Shown one piece after another: positions 9,162 through 19,501 of a DNA stretch of 64,000 nucleotides. How positions within the stretch are numbered: the first letter of the stretch is position 1; every line of letters begins with the position of its first letter. Under the pieces are notes generated by a model. That model was not told where the DNA came from and did not search any database. It saw only the letters and a list, made by a program, of their open reading frames with translations. Origin of the DNA: CAZOEL01 sp964578835 (GTDB lineage Bacteria > Desulfobacterota > Syntrophobacteria > Syntrophobacterales > Syntrophobacteraceae). The translations under genes were made by a program, and so were the position numbers. The stretch lies in the NCBI GenBank assembly GCA_964578835.1, contig CAZOEL010000009.1, positions 47,959 through 111,958 of the forward strand. The letters are read 5' to 3'.

Positions 9162-11510
9162 CTAAGATGTGGGAGGCCAGAGGATTGGCAGCAGCCACAC
9201 TGACACAAGAAACGCGATGATCGTCAGGGGAATGCCTATCTTCATATAGTCGGTAAAGCGATAGCCTCCCGGACCCATGACGAGCAGATGAGCCGGGTGC
9301 GACAGCGGACTTGCAAAGCTTGCTGAGGCTGAGATCGCCACCGTCATCAGCAGTAGATGGGGAGAGATGCCCAAAGTGGACGCCGTACTTAGAGCCAGCG
9401 GGGCCATCAATACCACAAGCGCTGCCGTCGGTATAATCTGGGTGGCAAGCACGGTGACGACAAAGAATGCGGCAACGACCCAGCGAGGGCCAAGATCGCC
9501 GACTGAGGCAATCAATGCATTGGCTGCTATTTCCGCAACCCCCGTGTTTTGAGCCGCCACTCCTAAGGGCAGCATTCCTGCTATGAGAAAGATCACCTTC
9601 CACTCAATGGCGCGATAGGCTTCCTCCATGCTCAAGCATCCGGTAAGCACCATCAGCGCCGCCCCCGTAACTGCGGCTATCGCAATGGGGGCAAGGCCAA
9701 AAATGGCGCTCAGCAGCACCGCCAGCATAATGGCTACGCTGATGGGCCCCTTGTCTAGGCGGGGCGCTTGTGCAGCAGCCTTATCGAGCACAAGGAAGTT
9801 GGGATCCCGGGACAGGACTTCAAGCTTGCTGCGATGCCCGTACACCAGCAGGGCGTCTCCGAATTCAAGTGGCATGTCCTGAATCCCGGTTCGGTGCGCA
9901 CGGCCCCTTCTCCATATAGCAAGCACGCTAATACCGTAATGTTCGCGAAAAAGAAGTTCGGAGAGCGTGCGGCCAGCAATAGTGGTCCTGGGAGAGAGCA
10001 GGATCTCCGCTGCACAGATTTCCTGAGACTCCAGTTCTGACATCAGATTGTGCGTCTGCGGCTTGATTTCGAGCTCCTGAAGGCTTTCGAGCACTTCCAG
10101 ATCGCGCGGTGAACCCTGTAGGATAAGTAAATCCCCGGCCAAGACCTCTTTATTGGGTGAGGGCATGCATATCAGTTCTTCATTGCGCAAAATGGAAACC
10201 ACTGTCAAGCCGAACACATTACCCAGGCGGCTCTGGACAAGGTTATTGCCCACGAGCACGGACCCGTGAGGAATTCGGACGGGTATGACACTGTACCTAC
10301 CGCCCGTTTCGTCTCTGATCTCATCGGCGTTCACAAAGCGCAATTCCGATAGATAGCCCTTGCGGGCCACCTCCTCTATCGCCTCCCTTTCTCCCTGCAC
10401 CAGCAGCCGCTGCCCGGCAACTAACCGATGCCGCACCATATCTTTAATCTCTTCCCCATCCGCGGAGCGCATCGCCAGTACATTCACTCTGTGCCCGCGC
10501 CGCAGATCACTCTCCTTGAGTGTGGAACCCATAAGCGGCGATTCTTCCGTTACACGTCCTTGCGCCGTCCAAAGGCACTTGTAGGCCACCTCTTCAATGA
10601 AGTGCGGAGATTCGATCTGAAGATGCTGACTGCCATGAAACCGTTGCAGGTGGTCAGGCCGCCCGTGCACGATGAGCACGTCTCCGGAATGCAGTATGTC
10701 TGTCGGCCGGGGAGAAAGGGTTAGTGTTCCATTCCTTTGAAGAGCCAGCACCGTCAGGTAAAGAGCCGACCCCAGCCTGCTCTCGGCAATCGTGCGACCA
10801 TCGAGCAGCGATTTCTCCGGAATTCGGGTGCTGAAGATATACGTGTCGAGCTTGTAGGAAGCTCCAACCACCACGCAGGATTCATTTTGCTCATTTTTAA
10901 CAGTCTTGGGGAGCAGATGGCGCCCCAAGAGCACCATGAAAGCAATACCTGAAGCGACAATTGCCGCAACGATCGGAGTGAACTCGAAGATGGCAAAAGG
11001 GCGCAAGCCTGCGCTTCGGAGTATATCGGTCACCAGGATATTTGGCGGGGTGGAAATACCGGTAAATGGACCGCCCAGGAGGCATCCGAGGGCAAGCGGC
11101 ATGAGCAGCCGGGAGGGAGGGCGTCCGCTGCGCCGTGCAAGCTCCATGGTTGCAGGCAGCAGGATCGCGGCTACCGTCACCGTATTGATGAGGGCTGAGA
11201 GCAGGCTTGCGGAAACCATTAAAGCCGCAGTGAGTAGACCTTCGCTGCTTCTTGCGAAACGCTGAAGAGGCTCTCCCAGGTGATAGGCGATTCCGGTGCG
11301 CGTCAGACCCGCAGATAAGATGAACATGGCCCAAACAGTAACCACTGCAGGGCTGCTGAAGCCAGCCAATGCATCTTGAGGCGTAACCAGCCCCGTTAAT
11401 GCGAGGGACGAAAGGACCAGGAGTCCAACCACATCCACACTCACCCAACCACCGATGAACAGGAGGAGAGCTGCCGAGATAATCGTCAGAAGTACAACTA
11501 TATGAAACAT
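9162..11510 (-). CDS. SLC13-family permease with cytosolic RCK_C (TrkA-C) repeats
   Basis: About 782 residues. The N-terminal membrane half (1-200) contains PQDALAGFSSPAVVTVWAMF and LGGPFTGISTPPNILV; the C-terminal membrane half (about 570-780) has KVIFLIAGMLPLGVAAQNTG and SFASPLSHPAHLLVMGPG, the paired SLC13/DASS signatures. Between them lie roughly four RCK_C-like units, each with a pattern such as SLLDGRTIAESRLGSALYLTV or GDVLIVHGRPDHL, which suggests ligand gating. Families with this layout move sulfate, dicarboxylates or other anions; the substrate is unknown here. The ATG at 11510 was chosen over a TTG 78 bases upstream because the protein then starts at the first TM helix. A shorter broken paralogue lies at 41980-43166. 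Confidence 0.87.
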   Translation of the reverse strand: MFHIVVLLTIISAALLLFIGGWVSVDVVGLLVLSSLALTGLVTPQDALAGFSSPAVVTVWAMFILSAGLTRTGIAYHLGEPLQRFARSSEGLLTAALMVSASLLSALINTVTVAAILLPATMELARRSGRPPSRLLMPLALGCLLGGPFTGISTPPNILVTDILRSAGLRPFAIFEFTPIVAAIVASGIAFMVLLGRHLLPKTVKNEQNESCVVVGASYKLDTYIFSTRIPEKSLLDGRTIAESRLGSALYLTVLALQRNGTLTLSPRPTDILHSGDVLIVHGRPDHLQRFHGSQHLQIESPHFIEEVAYKCLWTAQGRVTEESPLMGSTLKESDLRRGHRVNVLAMRSADGEEIKDMVRHRLVAGQRLLVQGEREAIEEVARKGYLSELRFVNADEIRDETGGRYSVIPVRIPHGSVLVGNNLVQSRLGNVFGLTVVSILRNEELICMPSPNKEVLAGDLLILQGSPRDLEVLESLQELEIKPQTHNLMSELESQEICAAEILLSPRTTIAGRTLSELLFREHYGISVLAIWRRGRAHRTGIQDMPLEFGDALLVYGHRSKLEVLSRDPNFLVLDKAAAQAPRLDKGPISVAIMLAVLLSAIFGLAPIAIAAVTGAALMVLTGCLSMEEAYRAIEWKVIFLIAGMLPLGVAAQNTGVAEIAANALIASVGDLGPRWVVAAFFVVTVLATQIIPTAALVVLMAPLALSTASTLGISPHLLLMTVAISASASFASPLSHPAHLLVMGPGGYRFTDYMKIGIPLTIIAFLVSVWLLPILWPPTS

Positions 11511-11656
11511 CACAGCATATTCTTTAAAGATGATCAGCGCCAAAGTTATGAGATGGCAGGAGACGACTCCATCAGGCCATCCGGGCAACTCAACTCAAAA
11601 CCATTCTACGTCGCAGAAGATAGCCGAGAACTTAAGTCTAGTTCTCATTGATTGCA

Positions 11657-11839
11657 CTATACTGTCGACCATGCAGCGCGAAAAGTCGAAATGCCTGAGG
11701 TGATGGTGGACAGTTCCCGATCAAGTCCAAAGTGGTCTCGGAATCTGTCGAGGGTAATCCAGTAGGATTCAATCGTATTTTTTCCGGAATTCATCCTGTG
11801 GTACTCCATGTACATGCTGGCGGCGTGTTCAAGCTTCAT
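11657..11839 (-). pseudogene. Tyrosine recombinase remnant, N-terminal core-binding domain only
   Basis: About 60 residues beginning MKLEHAASMYMEYHRMNSGK and continuing through TIESYWITLDRFRDHFG match the SAM-like N-terminal domain of phage-type integrases of the TLxxYLEYHRMNSxKNT kind. Homology stops after LSTITS and the catalytic domain is absent, so this is a dead fragment. It is the first of three broken mobile or restriction genes packed into 11.6-14.3 kb. Confidence 0.6.
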
Positions 11840-12279
11840 GATCTTTCTCTGTCTTTGAGGTGACGAAAGACTTCGGGTCAGATTGGCGACACGAAGCAAA
11901 ATGAATTGTTTCCACCGCATATGTGCAAGATGGAGAATACAGGCAAAAAATGCCACACTGGCAAGATATCCATAGCTCTTCATCGGAGGCGCAGCTTCAA
12001 TAAAGCAAAACGTTCTTTTCCGGCCGAACGGAATAATAGCCCGCCGACCAAAGCCTAGAATATAGTAGCCTACCAGCATATCTTTTATTACTTTCCCGAT
12101 AAATGGGCTGAATGCAGAGGCTGAAGTCCATGGTGCAGCTCAAAGTCCAGATAATAATCACATGAATGTATGGAGGCAATCCAGAAATAAGCGAACTGTG
12201 AGAGAGTCTTTGCATCATGGACATTCTAACTCTATCTTCGACCTGGGTGAACAGCTCTTTGGTCCGTCTACATCAGACA
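11840..12279. other. Intergenic scar between integrase and transposase remnants
   Basis: I see no convincing gene here. Several short open frames on the minus strand lack codon structure or recognisable motifs, and no terminal repeats of the neighbouring transposase fragment could be identified. Confidence 0.4.
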
Positions 12280-12552
12280 TTATCGCGAATAGGCTGATCT
12301 AGAGTGGACTCTGAAATTATGCAGAGCGCAAGCAATCTCCATTACCAGATCATCATATTGATCTTTGGTGTTTCTGAAGACATCTTTGACTATTCTACAT
12401 CGTTTAACTCCCGATATTACATGCTCTATGATGACGCGAACTTTTGATATGAGTCTATTCTCCTCTTTTTGTTCGGGCGTCAATTCCTTTCCTCTCGGTT
12501 TCTTTATAGGCTGAACAGTAATTACACCTTCTGGCTCATAGCCCTTATGCGC
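12280..12552 (-). pseudogene. DDE transposase C-terminal fragment (IS5-like, DDE_Tnp_4 type)
   Basis: The reverse strand from about 12552 reads without a stop through GYEPEGVITVQPIKKPRGKE, LTPEQKEENRLISKVRVIIE and HVISGVKRCRIVKDVFRNTK to a stop at 12280. This is the typical C-terminal block of IS5-group DDE transposases, including the catalytic Glu region (IEHVISGVKR). The N-terminal two thirds and the first catalytic Asp residues are missing. The 5' end of the fragment abuts, within about 10 bp, the point where the restriction-helicase homology on the other strand begins, so both genes were cut at the same junction. Confidence 0.72.
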
Positions 12553-14328
12553 GCCAACGAATATATCGGCGAGAGCTATTTCGACTATCTTGCCGGTCTG
12601 CCGGATCTGGTGCTACTCATGGACGAATCGCACCGCTACCGCGCAAGCGCCGGAGTGCGAGCCATCAACGAATTGAAACCTATTCTGGGACTGGAGTTGA
12701 CAGCCACGCCTTTTGTGGAGACAAGCCGTGGATCTGTCCCCTTTAAGAACGTTATCTACGACTATCCGCTGGGGAAAGCCATGGCCGATGGCTTCGTAAA
12801 AGAGCCGGCAGTGGTGACTCGAAAAGATTTCAACCCGGCCGGAATGTCGCAAGATGAAATCGAACGATTGAAGCTTGAAGATGGCGTAAGGCTGCACGAA
12901 AGCGTGAAGGTCGAACTGGAGACGTACGCAAGGGAGAGCGCCAACCCAATCGTGAAGCCATTCCTGCTTGTGATTGCTCGGGATACGACTCATGCAGGCC
13001 AATTGCTCGAGTTGATTCAATCGGATAGTTTTTTCGAGGGGCGCTACCGCGAGAGGGTTATACAAGTCGATTCCAGCAAAACAGGAAAAGACGAGGAGGA
13101 GATGATCGAGCGGCTTCTCAAAGTGGAAGACGCCTCCGAGCCCACTGAAATCGTCATCCATGTCAACATGCTCAAGGAAGGCTGGGATGTAACCAACCTC
13201 TACACCATTGTCCCGCTCCGCGCAGCCAATGCCCGCATCCTTATCGAGCAATCCATCGGCCGAGGCTTGAGACTCCCTTATGGCAAGCGCACAGGGGTGA
13301 ATGCCGTGGACCGTCTCAACATCGTCGCTCATGACAGGTTTCAGGAGATAATCGATGAGGCGAACAGGCCCGATTCTACCATTCGCCTGCAAACAGTAGT
13401 GCTCGATTCCGAGGAAATGAGTCAGAAGACGGTTACGGTGGTTTCCCAGTCCATGTTGGCGACGAAATTGGGGATAAAACCCCAGCAGACGACCAGCAGC
13501 ACAAGGATAGCCGGAACGGATGAAGCGCCGGTTTTCACCACGCCCGAAGAGGAGAATATAGCGCAAATTGCCTGGGAGGAGATCCGAAAACTGGAGAATC
13601 AGCCGCAGACCCTGCCCACCATCGCTTATCTTCAGAATCCCGAGATAAAAGCTGCAATTGTCAGGGCCGTCGAGGAACGGCAAATTCCTCTCCAGTTAGA
13701 GGCCTTTGAAAAAAAGCCTGATATCGCCTCAGTGGTGGCAAAGACGGTGGAGATGGCCATGGAGCAGACCATCGATATCCCGCGCATTCTGGTTGTGCCC
13801 AAGGGAGAAATCAAATCTGGCTTCAAGCCATTCACCCTGGAATTGGAGGCCCTCAGATACCCGGCTGTTTCCGATGAGCTATGGATTCAACTTCTTCGCA
13901 CAAACGAACTGGAGGTGGTGGCGCTTAGCCGTGGAGGCATTGAAGAAGCTCGACTTGAGGACTACGTGGTGAGTGGTCTGATCGATTTCGACGATATCTC
14001 CTACGACGAGCATGCCGACCTGCTCTATGACCTTGCCGCTCAGACGGTGGAGCATTTCCGAAGCTACCTTTTGGAAGATGATGCGCGAAAGGTGTTGCGA
14101 TGCTATCAGCGGGACATTGCGCGCTTTATCCACTCACAGATGCAGGCCCAATACTGGGAAGAAGCTGTAGACTATGAGGTGAAGATCAGCAAAGGCTTTA
14201 CCGAGCTAAAACAGAGCGCCTACACCTGCGCCGCCGATCAACTGCCCATGGACTATCGCGTATCGCCTCAGGATAAAAGCAACATGGCCAAATACCTTTT
14301 CGGTTGTAGTCTTAATTGCGGCGAGTGA
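12553..14328 (+). pseudogene. Type III restriction enzyme Res-type helicase, truncated at both ends
   Basis: Homology begins at EYIGESYFDYLAGLPDL and includes the DEAH-box motif II (LLMDESHRYRA), motif III (LELTATPF), and motifs V/VI (NMLKEGWDVTNLYTIVPL, EQSIGRGLRLPYGKR). Motif I (Walker A) and everything before it are missing, removed at the junction with the transposase fragment. The 3' end stops at SNMAKYLFG followed by eight unrelated residues, just where the family continues into its PD-(D/E)XK nuclease domain. The remnant can neither bind ATP normally nor cut DNA. No partner methyltransferase gene is present in the window. Confidence 0.8.
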
Positions 14329-14402
14329 GGCAAATAGTTAAGTTGAATCGTAGACAGCCCTTTCACATGCGTGATGCAAGCATTTATCAGAGGAGACCTG
14401 AG

Positions 14403-15038
14403 ATGGGTGTGCTTTTCGATCCCAACGATGCCGTCGTTCTTCTAATCGATCATCAGACCGGCTTGTTCCAAACAGTAAAAGACATCCCTGTTCGAGAGCT
14501 GCGTGTGAACACTGTAGTCCTTGCCAAAATTGCAGGGCTTGCCAAGGCGCCGATCTTCACGACCGCATCCGAGCCCGGCGGTACGAACGGACCACTGATG
14601 CCCGAGCTTGCGGAAGCAGCGCCCAACGCCAAGTATATCGCCCGTAAAGGCGAAGTGAGCGCCTGGGACAACGAAGACTTCAAGAAGGCCGTGGAGGCGA
14701 CCGGCAGGAAAACGCTTATCATGGCCGGTGTTTGGACCAGCGTGTGCGTTGCTTTTCCAGCGCTCCAGGCCAAGGCCGAGGGCTACAACGTCTACTATGT
14801 GATGGACGCCTCGGGCGATATGAGCAAGATGGCTTCCCTGGGTTCTCTCGCCCGCATGACGCAGGCGGGCATTATTCCAGTGACCACGAACGTGGTGTTG
14901 TGTGAGTTTCAGCGCACGTGGGCCAGGCCGGACGCTGCGGCGTGGGGTGCGCTCTACGGCGAGCTTGCGCCAAATTACCGCGCCGTGGCCGAGAGCTACC
15001 AAAAGGCGCAGGAGGTTGTCAGGCAGATCGAGCAGTGA
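14403..15038 (+). CDS. Isochorismatase-family hydrolase (YcaC-like)
   Basis: A 211-residue cysteine hydrolase of the isochorismatase fold. The catalytic Asp lies in VLLIDHQTGLF, the Lys in IARKGEVSAW and the nucleophilic Cys in AGVWTSVCVAFPALQAKAEG, which matches YcaC-type members closely. YcaC-like proteins are octameric and their physiological substrate is unsettled; nicotinamidase-like or other amide hydrolysis is possible. GAGGAG eight bases before the ATG at 14403 fixes the start; an open frame further upstream belongs to the truncated helicase junction. An amidohydrolase gene follows on the same strand after 121 bp. Confidence 0.88.
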   Translation: MGVLFDPNDAVVLLIDHQTGLFQTVKDIPVRELRVNTVVLAKIAGLAKAPIFTTASEPGGTNGPLMPELAEAAPNAKYIARKGEVSAWDNEDFKKAVEATGRKTLIMAGVWTSVCVAFPALQAKAEGYNVYYVMDASGDMSKMASLGSLARMTQAGIIPVTTNVVLCEFQRTWARPDAAAWGALYGELAPNYRAVAESYQKAQEVVRQIEQ

Positions 15039-15159
15039 AAGATGTCTCGAGCGCGCAACCGGTGTTGGCCTCATTCTCGTCGATACTCCCTGGACGAGGT
15101 CTGCTCCAGTTGCGGCCCATAAGCGATAAATCGCCGCACTCCCTCTCAAGGAGAGCATC

Positions 15160-16962
15160 ATGAGTGTATCTATTCTAAGAGCAGCCATCATCCATCTTGG
15201 AATCGCGCTAATGGGGTGTGCGACCGCCGCGGCTCAGCAACAGCCTGCGGATCTGATCGTGACCAACGCCAAAGTGCATACAATGGATGAAGAGCATCCG
15301 CAAGCCACGGCCTTTGCGGTAAAGGACGGCAAATTCATTGCCGTTGGAAACGAGTCTTTAGTAGCTCCCTATCAAGGCGAAAAGACGCGCCTCATCGATG
15401 CTCGCGGCCACACCCTCATTCCTGGACTGAACGACTCGCACACTCACGTCATCCGGGGAGGACGCTTCTACAATCTGGAGCTGCGCTGGGATGGCGTTGA
15501 TTCGCTCGAACGCGCTCTCGCCATGATCCGTAAGCAGGCCCTGCGCACGCCCAAAGGGCAGTGGGTGCGCGTCATCGGCGGCTGGTCGCCCTACCAGTTC
15601 AAGGAGAAGCGAATGCCGACCGTGAAGGAGCTCAATGAGGCTGCGCCCGATACGCCGACATTCGTACTGTTCCTCTACAGCCAGGGCATGATCAATCGCG
15701 CTGCCGCGCAGGCCCTGGGTCTTACGGAAGAGGCCAAAGCGCCGGAGGGCGGGCGCTACGAATTTGTCGATGGTGGCGCCATTCTGCATGCGGAACCGAA
15801 TCCCCTGATCCTCTACCAGATGATTGCAAAGCCGCCGCAGCTTTCCGAAGAAGACCAGGTAAGCTCGACGCTCCACTTCTACCGTGAGCTCAACCGCTTG
15901 GGGATGACCAGCGCAGTCGATGCGGGAGGCGGCGGACACGCTTTCCCCACGGATTACTCCGGCAGCGAGTCCCTGGCCCGCGCAAGCAGGATGCCCATCC
16001 GCATTGGCTTTTACTTGTTTCCACAAACGCCGGGCAAGGAAGCCGAGGATTTCCGCAAGTGGACTGCCGAGTATCAGGCTGGAAGGAACCTCGATCAGCA
16101 TCTCGAGCACGGTTTCGAGCTCGAAGGGGGCGGTGAATTTCTGGCTCACAGCGCAGGCGATTGGGAGAACTTCATGGCGGCTCGCCCGGACCTGGATGAG
16201 CGCAAAGCCCACGGCATGAACTGGGACGCCGATCTGCACGAAGTCACAACGATCCTTGTCAAGAACAACTGGCCTCTTCGCCAGCATGCCACTTACGGCG
16301 AGAGCATCAAGCACATCATGGATGTATTCGAGCAGGTCAAACGCGAGCAGGGCCGCTTCGCGCCGCGATGGGCGATCGATCACGCCGAGACGGTGCGCGA
16401 TGAGGAGCTTCAGCGGATCAAGGCGATGGGAGGCGGCATCGCGATCCAGAATCGGATGGCGTTCGCTGGCGAGTATTTCGTCCAACGCTACGGCAAGGAT
16501 ATGGCCGGCAACGCGCCGCCAGTCCGCAAGATGCTGGCGATGGGTATTCCTGTCGGAGCCGGCACCGATGGCACACGAGTGAGCAGCTACAACCCCTGGC
16601 CATCTCTTTATTGGCTTGTAACAGGAAAGACCGTTGGCGGGACTCAGCTCTTCTCCGATGACAACAAATTGACTCGTGAAGAGGCCCTGCGGTTGTTCAC
16701 CGTGGGGAACGCCTGGTTCAGCCAGGAGGAAAACATCAAGGGACGCATAGCCCCGGGTCAGTACGCCGACTTTGCCGTGCTCACCGAGGACTATTTCAGC
16801 ATTCCCGAAGAGCGAATCAAAAACATCGAGTCCTTGCTCACAGTGGTAGGAGGCGAGGCAGTCTATGCCGCAAAGCCTTTCGAAAATCTGGCGCCGCCTC
16901 CTCTGCCGCCCGTAAAACCTGAATGGTCGCCAGTCGCTTTCTACGGCGGGCGTCAGAATTAG
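15160..16962 (+). CDS. Exported amidohydrolase (Amidohydro_3/YtcJ family)
   Basis: 600 residues with an N-terminal export signal (RAAIIHLGIALMGCATAAAQ); LMGC resembles a lipobox, so membrane anchoring by lipid is possible. Metal-binding positions are visible: HTH in LNDSHTHVIRGG, His in LRQHATYGES, His in RWAIDHAETV and Asp in VGAGTDGTRVSS. This is the order seen in YtcJ/AepA-type metal hydrolases that act on amides or N-formyl compounds. AAGGAG six bases before the ATG supports the start. Its neighbour, the YcaC-like hydrolase, also attacks amide-type bonds, so a shared catabolic role is possible but unproven. Confidence 0.88.
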   Translation: MSVSILRAAIIHLGIALMGCATAAAQQQPADLIVTNAKVHTMDEEHPQATAFAVKDGKFIAVGNESLVAPYQGEKTRLIDARGHTLIPGLNDSHTHVIRGGRFYNLELRWDGVDSLERALAMIRKQALRTPKGQWVRVIGGWSPYQFKEKRMPTVKELNEAAPDTPTFVLFLYSQGMINRAAAQALGLTEEAKAPEGGRYEFVDGGAILHAEPNPLILYQMIAKPPQLSEEDQVSSTLHFYRELNRLGMTSAVDAGGGGHAFPTDYSGSESLARASRMPIRIGFYLFPQTPGKEAEDFRKWTAEYQAGRNLDQHLEHGFELEGGGEFLAHSAGDWENFMAARPDLDERKAHGMNWDADLHEVTTILVKNNWPLRQHATYGESIKHIMDVFEQVKREQGRFAPRWAIDHAETVRDEELQRIKAMGGGIAIQNRMAFAGEYFVQRYGKDMAGNAPPVRKMLAMGIPVGAGTDGTRVSSYNPWPSLYWLVTGKTVGGTQLFSDDNKLTREEALRLFTVGNAWFSQEENIKGRIAPGQYADFAVLTEDYFSIPEERIKNIESLLTVVGGEAVYAAKPFENLAPPPLPPVKPEWSPVAFYGGRQN

Positions 16963-17040
16963 AGTTAGAAGATATTTTTTGTATTGCGCAGATCTTTTAT
17001 CCTTGAGGCTTTGCGTATGTTTGATTTCTTTGCCCTCAAG

Positions 17041-19032
17041 CTAGCTGAATCCTTTCCAGCACATCTCGTCTCCGGGAATAGCGCCCGTGATTAGACAGTG
17101 CTCAAGAGCCCCACCATCCAGAAGTGAAACCAGGCCGATGTTGTTAAAGGGATAAAGGAGCGATTCCTTGCCTTCAGGCAGAAGGCTCTCTACTTCGTCT
17201 GTCCAGTAGTACCTGGCGGTTCTTTGCGATTTCATGAGCCCCCACCGCACCAGGAACTCCAAAGCAGGCCTGGTGAGGCGCAATGCGCGAGGCGCGCCCG
17301 GCTTCCATCCGAGGCGGTATTCTCGACGATCCGCCAGTCTTCCAAGCTCTTTGACCAACTTGCTCTCCTTGGGCGTGTTGTTGATTGCGCTGCTCGTAAA
17401 CTGATAGAGTCTAAGGGTGTTATCTGTGGAGTAAAACCTCGCCCTCGTGCTGAAGGCATAATGGACATCGCCAGAAAGGATGATGCACCTTTTCGGGCGA
17501 ATCTCATCTGAGAGGAGCAAAAGGAGATCAGAAAACCCCTCCTTGTTCGCCACCCACGATTCTCTGTCGTATCTTTGCGGTGGAACGCCAAAGCTTGAGA
17601 GCACCTTTTGGGCATCTTCAAGGGGATCAAAGCCGTACACAGGAGTCGAAGCAACAAGGATCAGATCCTCATGGCGAGGCTCCCCCAAATCCGCCCATGC
17701 CGTTCGGAGCCACTCGATTCCGTAGCTGTCGAGCAACCGCGGCGCTCCTGTCTCCGAATCATACTCCCGTTGCGTGCGAGAGTCCGGAACGATTACCGGA
17801 GGGAGCGATGGAAGGTAGTAGGACCAGCGGTGAAATCCCCACAGTCTCTGGTCGAAGCGGTCCGCCTTTTCCCCTGTAGAAAGCTTTGATGTGAGATGCT
17901 CTGAGATGGTCTCAATGAAGCGAGGCGAGAAAGCCTCAGGAGAATTGCCCCACCCCTGGAAGGCCCAGTAGGCGGCAAGACCGTTGGCGACAATGCGCCT
18001 CCCCGACCGACTCTCGCGCACGCGTGCGCGCCACCTGCGGTGGAGGTTCCAATCGTCTGTGATCTCATGATCGTCAAAGATCATGTAAGAAGGAGTATTT
18101 GCAAGGACTCGTCTTGCCTTGTGGAGGACATCTCGAAAACCGATGAGGACTTGCCATTCCCTCTCATAGGTTTCCGCATGCTTGCTTGAGAGAGACTCCG
18201 GCTTGGGCATCGCTTCAGGCCATAGATCCGGATTCCAGACAAACAGATACATGGCGGCGTATTCCCCAAAGGTCAAAAGATGATTCAGCGGTTCCCCTGA
18301 GGAGAATTGGGCCTCTGTGAGGACGAAATCTTTTCTGCCATAAAGGTTGAGTCCCGTGAGCTCGCTACCATTTGTGCCGCTGGCCGGGATTCGTTCTTCC
18401 CAGCCGGTGAGTCTTTTCCCATAATCGTTTAGGAGAACGAGCAGCGGGCCTGCAACGTCATCGGCATAAATCTGATCGCCTGTAAGAAAAAGGAGAGACG
18501 GTCTCACCTCAAAATCGTCTAAAGCATCGATAATTGCATCATCGGCAGCGGCGAGGGCATCGAATTCCTCTGCCTTAAGCTTCGATCGCTCCATAGCGCC
18601 ATGGGGTTTTCTGCAGGAGCCATGAAGGAGTCTCTTGATCCGTTCGGGCAGGAAAAAGCAGGGAAGAGGCATGCCCGGATATGCAATGGACCTTTCGCCT
18701 CCGGTTAGTCCGATCTCAGCAAGAGATTTTCCATCCATCGTGAGATCATAGAAGAGCATCGACTCGGTTGGAAAGATCCCCTCAAAAGGTTTGATGGCGA
18801 GCAGGCTCACAAAAAGATGTTCGCCCAGTTGCACTATTTCTGGCCTGTCGCCTTCGGGCGCACTGACTCCGATGGCCCTGAGGCTCTCCCCCGCTGGACT
18901 CCCTGTTGCAGGCGATGCCTCATAGAGAGTGGCGCGTAGGTCAACCCGCCTGCTGGTGGCAAGCCAAATACAGACCCTTCGGGGTTCAGCTCTTCTAAGA
19001 ATCGGTCCTGCAAGAAGCAGTGGGAGATCCAT
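17041..19032 (-). CDS. PhoD-like metallophosphatase/phosphodiesterase
   Basis: About 663 residues. An N-terminal beta domain (ILRRAEPRRVCIWLATSRRV) precedes a PhoD-type calcineurin fold. Metal ligands are seen in LFLTGDQIYADDVAGP, YMIFDDHEITDDWN and IILSGDVHYAFSTRA. PhoD family members hydrolyse phosphodiesters or monoesters with Fe/Ca. No Tat or Sec signal is seen, unlike classical secreted PhoD, so this version may act in the cytoplasm. The ATG at 19032 is preceded by CGGAG at five bases; a GTG at 19053 lacks a site. It is convergent with the amidohydrolase gene across 78 bp. Confidence 0.85.
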   Translation of the reverse strand: MDLPLLLAGPILRRAEPRRVCIWLATSRRVDLRATLYEASPATGSPAGESLRAIGVSAPEGDRPEIVQLGEHLFVSLLAIKPFEGIFPTESMLFYDLTMDGKSLAEIGLTGGERSIAYPGMPLPCFFLPERIKRLLHGSCRKPHGAMERSKLKAEEFDALAAADDAIIDALDDFEVRPSLLFLTGDQIYADDVAGPLLVLLNDYGKRLTGWEERIPASGTNGSELTGLNLYGRKDFVLTEAQFSSGEPLNHLLTFGEYAAMYLFVWNPDLWPEAMPKPESLSSKHAETYEREWQVLIGFRDVLHKARRVLANTPSYMIFDDHEITDDWNLHRRWRARVRESRSGRRIVANGLAAYWAFQGWGNSPEAFSPRFIETISEHLTSKLSTGEKADRFDQRLWGFHRWSYYLPSLPPVIVPDSRTQREYDSETGAPRLLDSYGIEWLRTAWADLGEPRHEDLILVASTPVYGFDPLEDAQKVLSSFGVPPQRYDRESWVANKEGFSDLLLLLSDEIRPKRCIILSGDVHYAFSTRARFYSTDNTLRLYQFTSSAINNTPKESKLVKELGRLADRREYRLGWKPGAPRALRLTRPALEFLVRWGLMKSQRTARYYWTDEVESLLPEGKESLLYPFNNIGLVSLLDGGALEHCLITGAIPGDEMCWKGFS

Positions 19033-19162
19033 GAATACTCCGGGCTTTTCCACAGAATCAATGCAAAGATCCCAAAAAGCTCAAAAGAAAAGGCCCCCCA
19101 AGCACTTCAACAACCGAGTGACGCTTTGTTCCTGGTACTCTGGATGGCCTTGGAAATCTCCT

Positions 19163-19501
19163 TTAGAGGATTACCTCGATACCCTTGCGGCGGATTACGT
19201 TCAAGAGCGCAAGTACCGCGCCTGTCGGCCGTTTTGTGCCGCGTTCCAATTGCGACACGTACCCCACCGTTAAGTTCAGATAATGGGCGAATACCGCCTG
19301 GCTCATGTGCGCTCGCTCCCGCATCGCTCGAATTTCTTCACCAGTCGGCGGTTCGACCCCTGCCTTGTCTTTTATGCCAAGATGCCGCATGGTGATTTTG
19401 GCGTAGCCTGCCTCATCGAGAATCCCCGCGCTTCGCATATCCTTGGCCGTCTCAAGCATTGCTTGCGCCAGCTTGCTAGGTTTCTTTTTTTCGTTCGCCA
19501 T
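19163..19501 (-). CDS. higA: HigA-type antitoxin, XRE helix-turn-helix
   Basis: 112 residues with a basic N-terminus and a C-terminal XRE fold: IRAMRERAHMSQAVFAHYLN followed by VGYVSQLERGTKRPTGAVLA. In HigBA/NadS-type pairs this protein binds the toxin and represses the operon. An excellent ribosome site (AGGAGGT, six bases before ATG) lies inside the end of the toxin gene, and the two frames overlap by 26 bases, which fits coupled translation with antitoxin second. Confidence 0.88.
   Translation of the reverse strand: MANEKKKPSKLAQAMLETAKDMRSAGILDEAGYAKITMRHLGIKDKAGVEPPTGEEIRAMRERAHMSQAVFAHYLNLTVGYVSQLERGTKRPTGAVLALLNVIRRKGIEVIL

Noticed and set aside
12613..13683. 356-codon minus-strand frame opposite the helicase remnant
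   Set aside because: The plus strand holds clear helicase motifs; the minus frame has none.
15358..16485. 375-codon minus-strand frame opposite the amidohydrolase
   Set aside because: Shadow of a well-conserved metal hydrolase frame.
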